Assembly: GCF_019285735.1 (NCBI RefSeq)
Contig: NZ_CP079107.1
Location: 62,001 to 126,000 of the forward strand
DNA from: Paeniglutamicibacter sp. Y32M11
Lineage (GTDB): Bacteria; Actinomycetota; Actinomycetes; Actinomycetales; Micrococcaceae
Direction: 5' to 3'
Length of the DNA: 64,000 nt
Position numbers and translations under genes: made by a program. Below are positions 53,888 through 62,991 of this stretch, one piece after another (the first letter of the stretch is position 1; the number at the start of each line of letters is the position of its first letter). A model generated the notes under the pieces. The model made no database searches, was not told the origin of the DNA, and was given only the letters and a program-made list of their open reading frames with translations.

Positions 53888-54510
53888 TGGCACAAAAGCA
53901 GGTCCGTTCAACCCACCCTTCCGCACGGGTTTTTCGGCGTCGTCGTCTCGCGGTTTTGATCAGCCTGCTCGTGGTGCTGGGCCTCTTGGCGTGGGCTGGA
54001 TTTGGCATTGCGGCTTTGCTGCGCCCCGACTCAGCACCTGGGTCTGTTGCTGACCCAGCGCCAGTCGGTGCACCTGGCGCTACAACCGGCACTACAGGGG
54101 TGCAGGAGCCCGCGAGCGAACCCACCGGATGCCTTGAGGGGGACGTGGCAGTGATTGCCTCCACCGTCCAGACCACGCACGGTCCGTCGGAGAACCCGGT
54201 GCTCGTGATGAGTATCAAGAATCAGGGAAAATTCGACTGCATGGTCGATGTGGGCACCAGCCAGCAGGAGTTCGCCGTGATGAGTGGCAAGGACCGAATC
54301 TTTGCCACCTCGGACTGCGTTCAGGACCCCACCGACACCAACATCGTGATCAAGTCTGGTGCCAGCGAAACGGCGCGTTTCACCTGGACCCGGGTGCGCA
54401 GCGCTCCGGGTTGCAAGGTGGTGAATTCCAAGCCGCGTCCGGGAACCTACGGCTTCACCGCTAAGCTGGGAGAGATCAGCAGTGAGACGGTAAAGTTCGA
54501 GCTGAAGTAG
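53887..54510 (+). CDS. Membrane-anchored extracytoplasmic protein of unknown function
   Basis: 207 residues. A positively charged N-terminus (ARVFRRRRLAVL) and one membrane helix (ISLLVVLGLLAWAGFGIAALL) indicate an N-in anchor. A Pro/Ala/Thr-rich linker follows, then a domain of about 130 residues that looks beta-rich (PVLVMSIKNQGKFDCMVDVGTSQQEFAVMSG, TARFTWTRVRS) with four cysteines (CLEGD, FDCMV, SDCVQ, PGCKV) that could form two disulfides. It resembles an immunoglobulin-like domain, but I do not recognise the family. Between mutY and disA, transcribed convergently to disA. Confidence 0.8.
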   Translation: MAQKQVRSTHPSARVFRRRRLAVLISLLVVLGLLAWAGFGIAALLRPDSAPGSVADPAPVGAPGATTGTTGVQEPASEPTGCLEGDVAVIASTVQTTHGPSENPVLVMSIKNQGKFDCMVDVGTSQQEFAVMSGKDRIFATSDCVQDPTDTNIVIKSGASETARFTWTRVRSAPGCKVVNSKPRPGTYGFTAKLGEISSETVKFELK

Positions 54511-54529
54511 CTCCGGACAGTACTTCGGT

Positions 54530-55606
54530 TTAGAGGAAGCGGTCCAGCAGTGAGGACTCCGCGACACGGGAGAGCCCCTCACGCACCGTACGTGCGCGCT
54601 GGTCACCGATGCCGTCAACGGCCATCAGATCCTCGATGTTTGCCGCCATCAGACGCTGCAGGCCACCAAAGTTATTCACCAGCCGGTCGGCCACGGTGCG
54701 CGGCACCGAGGTGATGGCTGCCAACAGGCGGTGGCCCTTGGGGGTCACGATGGCCTCGAGCGAGTCGATGCCGGGGGTGATGCCCAGAATTGCAGCGAAT
54801 TTACTCAAATCGATCAGGTCGGTGGAATCCAGACTTTGGAGCTTTGCCAGCGCCGCGTCGATGTCCAATTCCTGAGTCCCGAGGTTTGAGTAGTCCTTTA
54901 GCAAGAGATCCGCGCCCGGACCCAGCCCCGCGGAGAGCTCATCAAGTTGTAGGGCCAACAAGCGCCCGTCACTGCCCAATTCCAGCACGTACTGGGCGAT
55001 TTCCTCGGAGATGCGCCGGACCATTTCTTGACGTTGCAGCACGGCTGCAACGTCGCGCACCGTCACCACGGCTTCGATCTCCGCTGCGGAGAGAGCGCTG
55101 GTGACCTGGTCCAGGCGTGAGCGGTAACGTTCCAGTGTGGCCAGGGCCTGATTGCCGCGGGCCAATACCGGCTCTGAACCCTCCAAGAGGTAGCGGATGC
55201 CTTGGACGTAGAGGGCAATGATATGCATCGATTGCGAAACTGAGACGACGGGGAACCCGGTCTGGATGGCAACTCGTTCGGCGGTGCGGTGTCGGGTGCC
55301 CGTCTCCTGAGTGGCAATGGAGTGGTCAGGAACCAACTGCACCCCGGCGCGCAGGATATTGGAGCCATCCTTATCGCACACGATGGCCCCGTCCATCTTG
55401 GCCAGCTCGCGCAGGCGGGTGGGGGAGAAGACGATGTTGATGTCAAAACCTCCCGAACAGATCGAGTCAACGACCTTGTCGTGCCCCAGCACGATTAGCG
55501 CACCGGTGCGCCCGCGCAGGATACGTTCAAGACCGTCCCGCAGCTCCGTTCCGGGTGCAACACGGGCCAGAGTGGCGCGCAGCGCATCTTCGGGGCTCTT
55601 CGACAT
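54530..55606 (-). CDS. disA: DNA integrity scanning diadenylate cyclase DisA
   Basis: Makes c-di-AMP from two ATP and scans DNA for branched structures. 358 residues from the ATG at 55606 (AAGGA upstream; a TTG six codons earlier is in frame). N-terminal DAC domain with the MDGA motif (DGA 72-74) and TRHRTAERV (RHR 105-107), both required for cyclase activity; helical linker; C-terminal helix-hairpin-helix DNA-binding part (LMAVDGIGDQRARTVREGL). Directly downstream of radA on the same strand, a conserved pairing in which RadA is reported to modulate DisA. Confidence 0.95.
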   Translation of the reverse strand: MSKSPEDALRATLARVAPGTELRDGLERILRGRTGALIVLGHDKVVDSICSGGFDINIVFSPTRLRELAKMDGAIVCDKDGSNILRAGVQLVPDHSIATQETGTRHRTAERVAIQTGFPVVSVSQSMHIIALYVQGIRYLLEGSEPVLARGNQALATLERYRSRLDQVTSALSAAEIEAVVTVRDVAAVLQRQEMVRRISEEIAQYVLELGSDGRLLALQLDELSAGLGPGADLLLKDYSNLGTQELDIDAALAKLQSLDSTDLIDLSKFAAILGITPGIDSLEAIVTPKGHRLLAAITSVPRTVADRLVNNFGGLQRLMAANIEDLMAVDGIGDQRARTVREGLSRVAESSLLDRFL

Positions 55607-55722
55607 GGCGCCAGTTCCTTCCAAGGGGTAACTACTCTATGGTATGGCCAAGGAAGGGTCTTCAAGCCCGAAAATGGGCTTCAGCGAATGACTTCGATAC
55701 TCCTTTGTAATGCAGAGAACAT

Positions 55723-57114
55723 TCAGGACCCTGTTTTGACGCGCTGTTCGAAGGCGATGTCCAGAGCCTCGTGTACCGAGGAAACGGTAAAGACCCGAAT
55801 TGAGTCTGGGATGTTCTTCGGAGGTTGTGGGGATGCGGGGACCATGGCATAGCGGAATCCCAGCCGCTCGGCCTCGATGATGCGCCGCCCGATTTCGGGA
55901 ACCGGACGCACCTCGCCGGCCAGCCCGACCTCACCGAAGGCCACAAAGTGCGGCGGCAATGGGTGATTGTGCATCGAGGAGGCAAGGGCAAGTGCGGTGG
56001 CCAGATCGGTGGCGGGCTCGCTGAGCTTGACCCCGCCGACCGTAGCCACGTAGGAATCCAAACCCCCGAGCTCCATCTTGGCCCGCGACTGGAGCACCGC
56101 CAGAATCATCTGGGTTCGCGCGGCATCCAAGCCGCTGGTGGCTCTGCGGGGGATAGCGCTGCTGGCCCGCGAGAGCAGTGTCTGTACTTCGGCCACCAGC
56201 GGGCGACGACCCTCGAGGGTGACGGTGATGCAGGTTCCTGGAACTGGATCCTTGGTGCGGGTGACAAAGAGCCCTGAGGGATCTGCCAAGCCCTCGATAC
56301 CTGCCTCGGTCAGATCAAAGCATCCAACCTCGTCGGTGGGCCCGTAACGGTTTTTTAGCGCACGCAGGAGGCGCAGGCGGGAATGGCGCTCGCCGTCGAA
56401 TTGGCAGACGACGTCCACCAAGTGCTCAAGCAGCCGCGGTCCGGCGATTGATCCGTCCTTGGTGACATGCCCAACCAGGATGGTGGTCATGTTCCGGCGT
56501 TTGGCCGCGTTGATCAGGGAGGCGGCGACCTCGCGCACCTGAGAAACGCCGCCGGCCGTCCCATCGACCTCGCTCGAGGCGAGGGTTTGGACCGAGTCAA
56601 TGATCAGTAGGTCCGGGTCGATCTTTTCCACCTGGCCCAGTGCAATACCCAGATCGGTTTCGGCGGTGAGGTAGAGCGTGGCCGCCATGGCATCGATGCG
56701 TTCCGCGCGAACCTTCACCTGCGCGGCGGATTCTTCCCCGGTGATGTACAGGACGGTGCGGTCCTTACGGGCTGCGCGGGCAGCAACATCGAGCAGCAGC
56801 GTGGATTTACCTACGCCGGGTTCTCCTGCCAGTAAAATCACGGCTCCGGGAACCAGTCCTCCACCCAGTACCCGGTCCAATTCCTCCACGCCACTGGTGC
56901 GATAGGAGGCGGCGGATGCATCAACGTCGCCGATGGGCTGGGCCGGCACGGCAATGCTGGTGGCGGCAGTGGTCTTCGCAGTGACGGCACCCATTTCCTC
57001 CACGGTGCCCCAGGCTTGGCACTCACCGCAGCGCCCTACCCATTTCACGGTGCTCCACCCGCATTCCGCGCAGCGGTAAGCGGGGGAGGATTTGGTGCGG
57101 GTGCTCTTTGCCAT
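55723..57114 (-). CDS. radA: DNA repair protein RadA
   Basis: RecA-like helicase acting in recombination-intermediate processing. 463 residues from the ATG at 57114: N-terminal C4 zinc finger (C15, C18, C29, C32 in CAECG...CGEC), Walker A GEPGVGKSTLL, the RadA-specific KNRYG motif (in ALKNRYGPTDEVGCF), and a C-terminal Lon-protease-like domain. The frame is open upstream to 57204, but TAGCAT ends 7 nt before 57114, predicting a leaderless message and this start. Confidence 0.95.
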   Translation of the reverse strand: MAKSTRTKSSPAYRCAECGWSTVKWVGRCGECQAWGTVEEMGAVTAKTTAATSIAVPAQPIGDVDASAASYRTSGVEELDRVLGGGLVPGAVILLAGEPGVGKSTLLLDVAARAARKDRTVLYITGEESAAQVKVRAERIDAMAATLYLTAETDLGIALGQVEKIDPDLLIIDSVQTLASSEVDGTAGGVSQVREVAASLINAAKRRNMTTILVGHVTKDGSIAGPRLLEHLVDVVCQFDGERHSRLRLLRALKNRYGPTDEVGCFDLTEAGIEGLADPSGLFVTRTKDPVPGTCITVTLEGRRPLVAEVQTLLSRASSAIPRRATSGLDAARTQMILAVLQSRAKMELGGLDSYVATVGGVKLSEPATDLATALALASSMHNHPLPPHFVAFGEVGLAGEVRPVPEIGRRIIEAERLGFRYAMVPASPQPPKNIPDSIRVFTVSSVHEALDIAFEQRVKTGS

Positions 57115-57127
57115 GTCTTTGATGCTA
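57115..57127 (-). promoter_or_regulatory. Leaderless promoter of radA
   Basis: On the minus strand TAGCAT (complement of 57122-57127), 7 nt, ATG at 57114. Confidence 0.6.
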
Positions 57128-57169
57128 GCTGCCGGTGCCCACGCTTTGGGTGCGCTCCGGTACGTTTCG

Positions 57170-58297
57170 CTACAGGCGCGGCAACAAGGCGACGGCTTCC
57201 TCATGGCTGGTGCCGGTGGCCTCCAAGAGGTCGATCACCAGCGGGCGTAGCAGCAACACCATGCCCTCGCCCTGCAGACCGCTGACCTGGAGGCTCGTGG
57301 GGTCCAGCTGGGCGGCACATTCGGCAAGCTCGCGCCGGGCCCGCCCCATTGCCTTGCGGTATCCGGATTCCTTAGTCTCCAGCACCGCATAGCCCAGGGC
57401 ATTGGTGGCCTCAGACAGTTCGGTCAACAGGCTTGAGACGGATTCGACCCCGTTATCGGTCAGGGCGCCATGAGTGATCACTGTGGCCAGCCTCCGGGCC
57501 AAGACCCGGGAGTTACGTACCGCTAAGTCGGTCTTCTCCGCAGTTATCTTCAGCCGGTCCAGGTCCGATCGGTGTCGGCGGTGCGCCGGGGCTAGTGTGG
57601 CCACCTCTCGGGCCATGTTCAGGGCTGTTGGTAACGAGTCCATAAGCCGCTGGGTTCCGCGGGCGCGGACCAGTGCGTGGAATGCCAAGGTGGTGTCTGA
57701 GGCGCCCACCGCGCGTCCGCATTCGTGCAAGATGCCGGCGAGTTCGGCTAATAGTTTGCCCAGCTCGGCCGTGGGGGTGCGGCGCGGATCGCGGGGGAAA
57801 ATCATCATGATTAACAGGCCACACAGCGAACCGATCACCGCGTCGATGGAACGGCTAAACGGGCCAGCGGCCCCGATGGGCAGCAGAACCACGAGTACCG
57901 ACTGTAGGCCGAGTTGGGTAGAGAAGATGGGGCCCGAATCCAGGAACCTGGCAATCATCAGTGACAGGAAAAGAACTAGGGCTGCCTGCCATAGACCGCT
58001 CCCGAGCAGCGTGAGCAACAAATCGCCCACCGCTACGCCCAGGGTGCAGCCAATGGCGACCTCCATGGAGCGGCGCACGGTGGTCGCCGTACCGAATCCC
58101 AACACCAGTAGACCGCTGGTCGCGGCAAAGATCGGGTCGACGTGCCCCAGTAACTCCTCGGCGATCCAGTAGGCGAGTACCGCGGAGGCAGTCATTTGAA
58201 TGATCTTGGGGAAAGAAGTCCCCACCCGGCGCACGCCAACGCGATTGCGGCGCATGACGAACGTCCACGCGCCGCCGGCTGATGATCCGATACTCAT
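57170..58297 (-). CDS. FUSC-family / aromatic acid exporter-like membrane protein
   Basis: 375 residues from the ATG at 58297 (frame open to 58336). The N-terminal half has about five to six hydrophobic helices (FPKIIQMTASAVLAYWIAEEL, FAATSGLLVLGFGTATTVR, MEVAIGCTLGVAVGDLLLTLL, and others) in the FUSC/ArAE pattern; the C-terminal half is soluble and helical (TPTAELGKLLAELAGILHECGRAV...). Such proteins are proposed exporters; no substrate can be given. Divergent from pstS with a 226-bp intergenic region, which also holds the PHO box. Confidence 0.78.
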   Translation of the reverse strand: MSIGSSAGGAWTFVMRRNRVGVRRVGTSFPKIIQMTASAVLAYWIAEELLGHVDPIFAATSGLLVLGFGTATTVRRSMEVAIGCTLGVAVGDLLLTLLGSGLWQAALVLFLSLMIARFLDSGPIFSTQLGLQSVLVVLLPIGAAGPFSRSIDAVIGSLCGLLIMMIFPRDPRRTPTAELGKLLAELAGILHECGRAVGASDTTLAFHALVRARGTQRLMDSLPTALNMAREVATLAPAHRRHRSDLDRLKITAEKTDLAVRNSRVLARRLATVITHGALTDNGVESVSSLLTELSEATNALGYAVLETKESGYRKAMGRARRELAECAAQLDPTSLQVSGLQGEGMVLLLRPLVIDLLEATGTSHEEAVALLPRL

Positions 58298-58376
58298 GGG
58301 CACCAGTCTTCCACGGCATGGGCGTAGCACCGGCAAGTGTTAATTGTGACGCGAAACACCAGGCCGAGACAACCTT

Positions 58377-58398
58377 GTTCACCTTATGTTCACCTCCA
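58377..58398 (+). promoter_or_regulatory. PHO-box-like direct repeat upstream of pstS
   Basis: Two consecutive 11-bp units, GTTCACCTTAT (58377-58387) and GTTCACCTCCA (58388-58398). Tandem 11-bp units with a GTTCAC core are the known PhoP operator design in actinobacteria. They stand about 125 bp upstream of the pstS start. Confidence 0.75.
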
Positions 58399-58523
58399 TC
58401 GGAGCCACTGGTTACCTGTAAGGAATAACTTCGTATTGAAGCGATGTGCCGGGGTGTGCATCGCAAGGGAGCGAACCATCATATTTCGTTCCATACACTC
58501 AGGCATTTGAAAGAGGATTACTC

Positions 58524-59642
58524 GTGAAGCTTCATCGCATCGGCAGCGCGGCTGCAGTTCTTACCGTCGCCGCACTGGCCCTGACTGCCTGTGGTTCTGA
58601 TAGCCCGACCGCCACCGCCGGCACGGATGCCTCCACTAGCGGCTCCGCAGGTGGCGCAGTCACCGGCACGCTGACCGGCAGCGGAGCTTCCTCGCAGAAG
58701 TCCGCCATGGAAGCCTGGAAGGCCGGCTTCGAAGCCGCCAACGCCGGCACCATGGTCCAGTACTCCCCGGATGGATCCGGCGCAGGCCGCAAGGCCTTCC
58801 TCGCAGGCGGCGCACAGTTCGCTGGCTCGGATGCCTACCTGAAGGACGAAGAGATCGAGTCCTCCAAGGAAGTTTGCGGTCCGGACGGCGCCTTCAACGT
58901 TCCTGCCTATGTTTCCCCGATTGCGGTTGCTTTCAACCTGCCGGGCGTAGAAACCCTGAACCTTGATGCGGCTACCATCGCCAAGATCTTCAAGCTCGAA
59001 ATCACCAAGTGGAATGATCCGGCCATCGCCGCGACCAACGAAGGCGTGAGCCTTCCGGACACCGCCATCACCGTGGTGCACCGCAATGACGAGTCGGGAA
59101 CCACCGAGAACTTCGTTGAATACCTTGCCGCTACCGCCAAGGATGTCTGGGACTACGAGGTCTCCGGCGACTGGCCCAAGGATCTCGCCAGCGAAAACGC
59201 CAAGGGCACCTCCGGCGTTGTGGCAACAACCACCGCCACCGAGGGTGCAATCACCTACGCAGACTTCTCCGCAGTGGGCGATCTGGGTACCGTGAACGTC
59301 AAGGTCGGCGACGACTTCACCAAGATTTCCGCAGATGCGGCAGCCAAGGGCGTCGAGGCAGCCACCCCGGTCAAGGACCGCGGCGCACTGGACATGTCCC
59401 TGGACCTGAAGCGCGACACCACCGAGTCGGGTTCCTACCCGATCATCCTGGTTTCCTACCACGTGTTCTGCTCCACCTACAAGGATCAGGCCACCGCTGA
59501 TCTGGTCAAGAGCTTCGGCGAGTACGTCCTCTCCGACGCCGGCCAGACGGAAGCAGCAGGCTCCGCAGGCAACGCTCCGCTCTCGGCCAAGATGAGCGCA
59601 GCGGCCATCAAGTCCGTCGAGCAGATCACTGTCGCCAAGTAA
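58524..59642 (+). CDS. pstS: Phosphate ABC transporter substrate-binding lipoprotein PstS
   Basis: Extracytoplasmic phosphate receptor. 372 residues from the GTG at 58524, preceded by AGAGGA. Lipoprotein signal ending LALTAC with the lipidated Cys23. Phosphate-binding segments: TGSGASSQKSAMEAW, SPDGSGAGRKAFLAGGAQFAGSDAYL and the HRNDESGTTENF loop. First gene of pstSCAB; separated from pstC by a strong hairpin. Expected to be induced by phosphate starvation through the PHO box. Confidence 0.96.
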   Translation: MKLHRIGSAAAVLTVAALALTACGSDSPTATAGTDASTSGSAGGAVTGTLTGSGASSQKSAMEAWKAGFEAANAGTMVQYSPDGSGAGRKAFLAGGAQFAGSDAYLKDEEIESSKEVCGPDGAFNVPAYVSPIAVAFNLPGVETLNLDAATIAKIFKLEITKWNDPAIAATNEGVSLPDTAITVVHRNDESGTTENFVEYLAATAKDVWDYEVSGDWPKDLASENAKGTSGVVATTTATEGAITYADFSAVGDLGTVNVKVGDDFTKISADAAAKGVEAATPVKDRGALDMSLDLKRDTTESGSYPIILVSYHVFCSTYKDQATADLVKSFGEYVLSDAGQTEAAGSAGNAPLSAKMSAAAIKSVEQITVAK

Positions 59643-59654
59643 TACAGCACTACC

Positions 59655-59703
59655 CGCCTTCCGGGCATTGGCAGCTCTAAGCATCGCCATTGCCCGGAAG
59701 GCG
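59655..59703 (+). terminator. Intercistronic hairpin between pstS and pstC
   Basis: 18-bp stem CGCCTTCCGGGCATTGGC / GCCATTGCCCGGAAGGCG with one mismatch and a 13-nt loop, no T-run. Placed to stop part of the transcripts or protect the pstS 3' end, so that pstS exceeds pstCAB. Confidence 0.8.
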
Positions 59704-59798
59704 CAGTAACATCAGCATCACCCCCCTTCACCATCCCAGCGCAAACGGTCATCCGATCCCCCTTGTACCGTTTGCTCAACTCCTTAAGGCTCACCCAT

Positions 59799-60731
59799 AT
59801 GACAACCAACGCGCTGCGGCGCAACGGCTCCAAGGGACAGGTCGGAGACAAGGTATTCTCCGGTGCGGCGCTTGGCGCTGGCATTCTGATCCTCGTCACG
59901 CTCTTAGCTGTGGCAGTCTTCCTGCTCATTCAGGCCCTGCCGATCTTCTCGGCAGACCCGGAACTAGTCTCCGGTGGCGAAGGCTTTGCCACCTACATCT
60001 TCCCGATCGTCATCGGCACCGTCATCGCAGCGGCCATCGCCCTGGTGATCGCCACTCCGGTGGGCATCGCCGTGGCCCTGTTCATCTCGCACTACGCACC
60101 ACGCCGTTTGGCCGCGGGTCTGGGTTACGTCATTGACCTGCTGGCAGCGATTCCCTCGGTCATCTACGGCGCCTGGGGCTACCTTGTTCTGGCGCCGGCA
60201 CTGGTTCCGGTTTACGCCTGGCTGGCCGAGAACCTTGGCTTCATACCGATCTTTGAGGGTCCCGCCTCACAAACTGGCAAGACCATTTTCACCGCGGGCA
60301 TCGTGCTGGCAGTGATGGTCCTTCCGATCATCACCTCGCTGAGCCGCGAAATCTTCTTGCAAACCCCGAAGTTGCATGAAGAAGCGGCACTTGCCCTGGG
60401 AGCCACTCGCTGGGAAATGATCGTTATGTCGGTGATTCCCTTTGCCCGCCCCGGTATCATCTCCGCGGTCATGCTCGGCCTGGGCCGTGCGCTCGGTGAG
60501 ACCATGGCAGTAGCCCTGGTGCTCTCCACCGGCGCGCTGATCCCGTCGCTGATCAAGTCCGGTAACCAGACCATCGCCGCGGAAATCGCCTTGAACTTCC
60601 CCGAGGCCTTCGGACTGCGCCTCTCCGAACTGATCGCCGCCGGCCTGGTGCTCTTCGTGATCACCCTGGTCGTCAACTTGATCGCCCGGGCCATTATCGC
60701 CCGCCACAAGGAATTCTCGGGAGCCAACTAA
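59799..60731 (+). CDS. pstC: Phosphate ABC transporter permease PstC
   Basis: Membrane permease, 310 residues from the ATG at 59799 (AAGG about 10 nt upstream; the frame extends 12 codons up to a poor start). Six hydrophobic helices; the ABC-permease EAA loop is HEEAALALGATRWEMIVMSVIPFARPGIISA, followed by GLGRALGETMAVALV typical of PstC. The last base overlaps the pstA start. Confidence 0.95.
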   Translation: MTTNALRRNGSKGQVGDKVFSGAALGAGILILVTLLAVAVFLLIQALPIFSADPELVSGGEGFATYIFPIVIGTVIAAAIALVIATPVGIAVALFISHYAPRRLAAGLGYVIDLLAAIPSVIYGAWGYLVLAPALVPVYAWLAENLGFIPIFEGPASQTGKTIFTAGIVLAVMVLPIITSLSREIFLQTPKLHEEAALALGATRWEMIVMSVIPFARPGIISAVMLGLGRALGETMAVALVLSTGALIPSLIKSGNQTIAAEIALNFPEAFGLRLSELIAAGLVLFVITLVVNLIARAIIARHKEFSGAN

Positions 60732-61882
60732 TGAGTGCCGTAACCACCCGCAATCTCCCGAAGAATTCATCCCGGAAACCGGGCCTGACCCCGAACGGTC
60801 GCAAGCGTAACTCGCTGTCCAAGGGCCACCTGCCCCGCTGGGCTACTCCCGGAATCGCCGCCGGATCTCTGATTCTTGGTGCCGCAGCCTCCACCCTCGG
60901 TGGATTCTCGGTCGTTACCTTCGCGATCTATACCGCTATTCTCTTTGTGGTGGCCTCGGCCATCATCACGACCCTCGTCGAGGGACCTCGCCGCGGCAAG
61001 AACGCGCTGGCCACGCATCTGGTCTACGCTGCGTTCCTGCTGGCGCTCGTCCCGCTGGTCTCGGTGCTGTTCACCGTGCTCCAGAAGGGGCTGCCGGGCA
61101 TCAACATGCACTTCCTGTTCCACTCCATGAATGGGATTACCGGAGCGATTGACAACGCCAGCGTTGAGAACGGCACCCCGGTCCTCGGCGGTGCCTACCA
61201 TGCGGTGGTCGGAACGCTGCTGATCACCCTGTGGTCAACCCTGATCTCGGTTCCCGTGGGCATGCTGACGGCCATCTACCTGGTGGAATACGGCAAAAAC
61301 GGTCCGCTGGCCCGCGCCATCACCTTCTTCGTTGACGTGATGACCGGCATTCCTTCCATCGTCGCCGGCCTGTTTGCCACCGCGCTCTTCGCGGTGATCA
61401 TGGGCCCCACCGCCCGCATGGGCATCGTTGCAGCCGTCGCCTTGAGCGTGCTAATGATCCCCACGGTGGTCCGCTCCACCGAGGAAATGCTCAAGATCGT
61501 CCCGAACGAACTACGCGAAGCCGCCTATGCGTTGGGCGTGCGCAAGTGGCGCACCATCGCCAAGGTCGTCATCCCCACGGCCATCTCCGGTATCGCCTCC
61601 GGCGTCACCCTGGCCATTGCCCGCGTCATCGGCGAAACCGCACCGATTCTTGTCACCGCCGGTCTGGCGAACAACATCAACGTGAACGTCTTTGGCAATT
61701 GGATGGCCACCCTGCCGACGTTCATCTACTACCAGATCCTCACCCCGACCTCGCCGACCAACGTGGACCCCTCGATCCAGCGCGCCTGGGCTGCCGCCCT
61801 GCTGCTGATTCTGATGGTCATGGTTCTGAACCTAGGCGCGCGCCTGGTTGCTAGCTTGTTCGCCCCCAAGAAGGGCCGTTGA
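60731..61882 (+). CDS. pstA: Phosphate ABC transporter permease PstA
   Basis: Partner permease of PstC. 383 residues, longer than E. coli PstA because of a basic, cytoplasmic N-terminal extension (about 35 residues rich in Arg/Lys/Ser) and two additional N-terminal helices ([38 protein letters not shown]). EAA loop: [30 protein letters not shown], then [20 protein letters not shown] overlaps the pstC stop. Confidence 0.95.
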   Translation: MSAVTTRNLPKNSSRKPGLTPNGRKRNSLSKGHLPRWATPGIAAGSLILGAAASTLGGFSVVTFAIYTAILFVVASAIITTLVEGPRRGKNALATHLVYAAFLLALVPLVSVLFTVLQKGLPGINMHFLFHSMNGITGAIDNASVENGTPVLGGAYHAVVGTLLITLWSTLISVPVGMLTAIYLVEYGKNGPLARAITFFVDVMTGIPSIVAGLFATALFAVIMGPTARMGIVAAVALSVLMIPTVVRSTEEMLKIVPNELREAAYALGVRKWRTIAKVVIPTAISGIASGVTLAIARVIGETAPILVTAGLANNINVNVFGNWMATLPTFIYYQILTPTSPTNVDPSIQRAWAAALLLILMVMVLNLGARLVASLFAPKKGR

Positions 61883-61931
61883 GCCTTTAGGCTCCGGACT
61901 CTTTACACCCACACTTCTAAGGAACAATCAC

Positions 61932-62711
61932 ATGTCTAAGCGCATCGACGTCAAAGACCTCAACGTCTACTACACCAACTTCCTAGCCGTGGAAGACGTC
62001 AACATCGAAATCGAAGCCAAGTCGGTCACCGCGTTTATCGGTCCCTCCGGCTGCGGTAAGTCCACCTTCCTGCGCACGCTCAACCGCATGCACGAGGTCA
62101 TTCCAGGCGGTCGTGTTGAGGGTGAAGTCTTGCTGGACGGAGACAACCTTTACGAGTCCGGTGTTGACCCGGTAACGGTCCGCTCGCAGATCGGCATGGT
62201 TTTCCAGCGTCCCAACCCGTTCCCGACGATGTCCATTAGGGACAACGTGCTCGCCGGGGTCAAGCTCAACAGCAAGAAGATCTCCCGGTCCGACGCCGAG
62301 GACCTGGTGGAGAAGTCCCTGCGTGGGGCCAACCTCTGGAACGAAGTCAAGGACCGTCTGGATAAGCCGGGCTCGGGGCTTTCCGGCGGACAGCAGCAGC
62401 GCCTATGCATTGCACGCACCATCGCCGTCAAACCGCAGGTGATCCTCATGGACGAGCCCTGCTCGGCACTGGACCCGATCTCCACGCTCGCGATCGAGGA
62501 TTTGATCAACGAGCTCAAGAACGAATTCACCGTGGTGATCGTGACCCACAATATGCAGCAGGCAGCGCGTGTTAGTGACAAGACAGCGTTCTTCAACATT
62601 GCCGGCACCGGCAAGCCGGGCAAGCTCATCGAGTACGCCGAAACGGCCACGATCTTCTCCAACCCCACCGTCAAGGCCACCGAGGACTACGTCTCGGGCC
62701 GCTTCGGATAA
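61932..62711 (+). CDS. pstB: Phosphate ABC transporter ATPase PstB
   Basis: Energises phosphate import. 259 residues from the ATG at 61932 with AAGGAA upstream. Walker A GPSGCGKS at 37-44, Q-loop in [13 protein letters not shown] signature LSGGQQQRL, Walker [14 protein letters not shown], switch His in [12 protein letters not shown]. Normal length and complete. No phoU follows. Confidence 0.97.
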   Translation: MSKRIDVKDLNVYYTNFLAVEDVNIEIEAKSVTAFIGPSGCGKSTFLRTLNRMHEVIPGGRVEGEVLLDGDNLYESGVDPVTVRSQIGMVFQRPNPFPTMSIRDNVLAGVKLNSKKISRSDAEDLVEKSLRGANLWNEVKDRLDKPGSGLSGGQQQRLCIARTIAVKPQVILMDEPCSALDPISTLAIEDLINELKNEFTVVIVTHNMQQAARVSDKTAFFNIAGTGKPGKLIEYAETATIFSNPTVKATEDYVSGRFG

Positions 62712-62817
62712 CACCTGCCAGATGCGCAGGGCACTACAAGAATTCGCCGACGGGACCTGATAGGTCGCGGCGGCGGTACCGGAAGGGGGATCTTCCGGGG
62801 ATCCCTGGAGGGGGATC

Positions 62818-62866
62818 GCAACGGCGGAACCACACGCGAGTTATTTGCGACAGGTTCTGCCGTTGC
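62818..62866 (+). terminator. Probable terminator of the pst operon
   Basis: 14-bp stem GCAACGGCGGAACC / GGTTCTGCCGTTGC with one G-T pair and a 21-nt loop that can itself fold. The 280-bp gap from pstB to the next gene holds no other recognisable feature. Confidence 0.6.
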
Positions 62867-62991
62867 TGCGTTTAAGCGCCCACGGCTGATGGCCAGACAG
62901 CGTGAGCGGGTGCCTACCCTCGAGGCCGGCGGCCGGGGCGGCGCGGGTAGGCTGGGAAGCCAGCCAAGGATCCCGAAACGAAGGACGCCAC

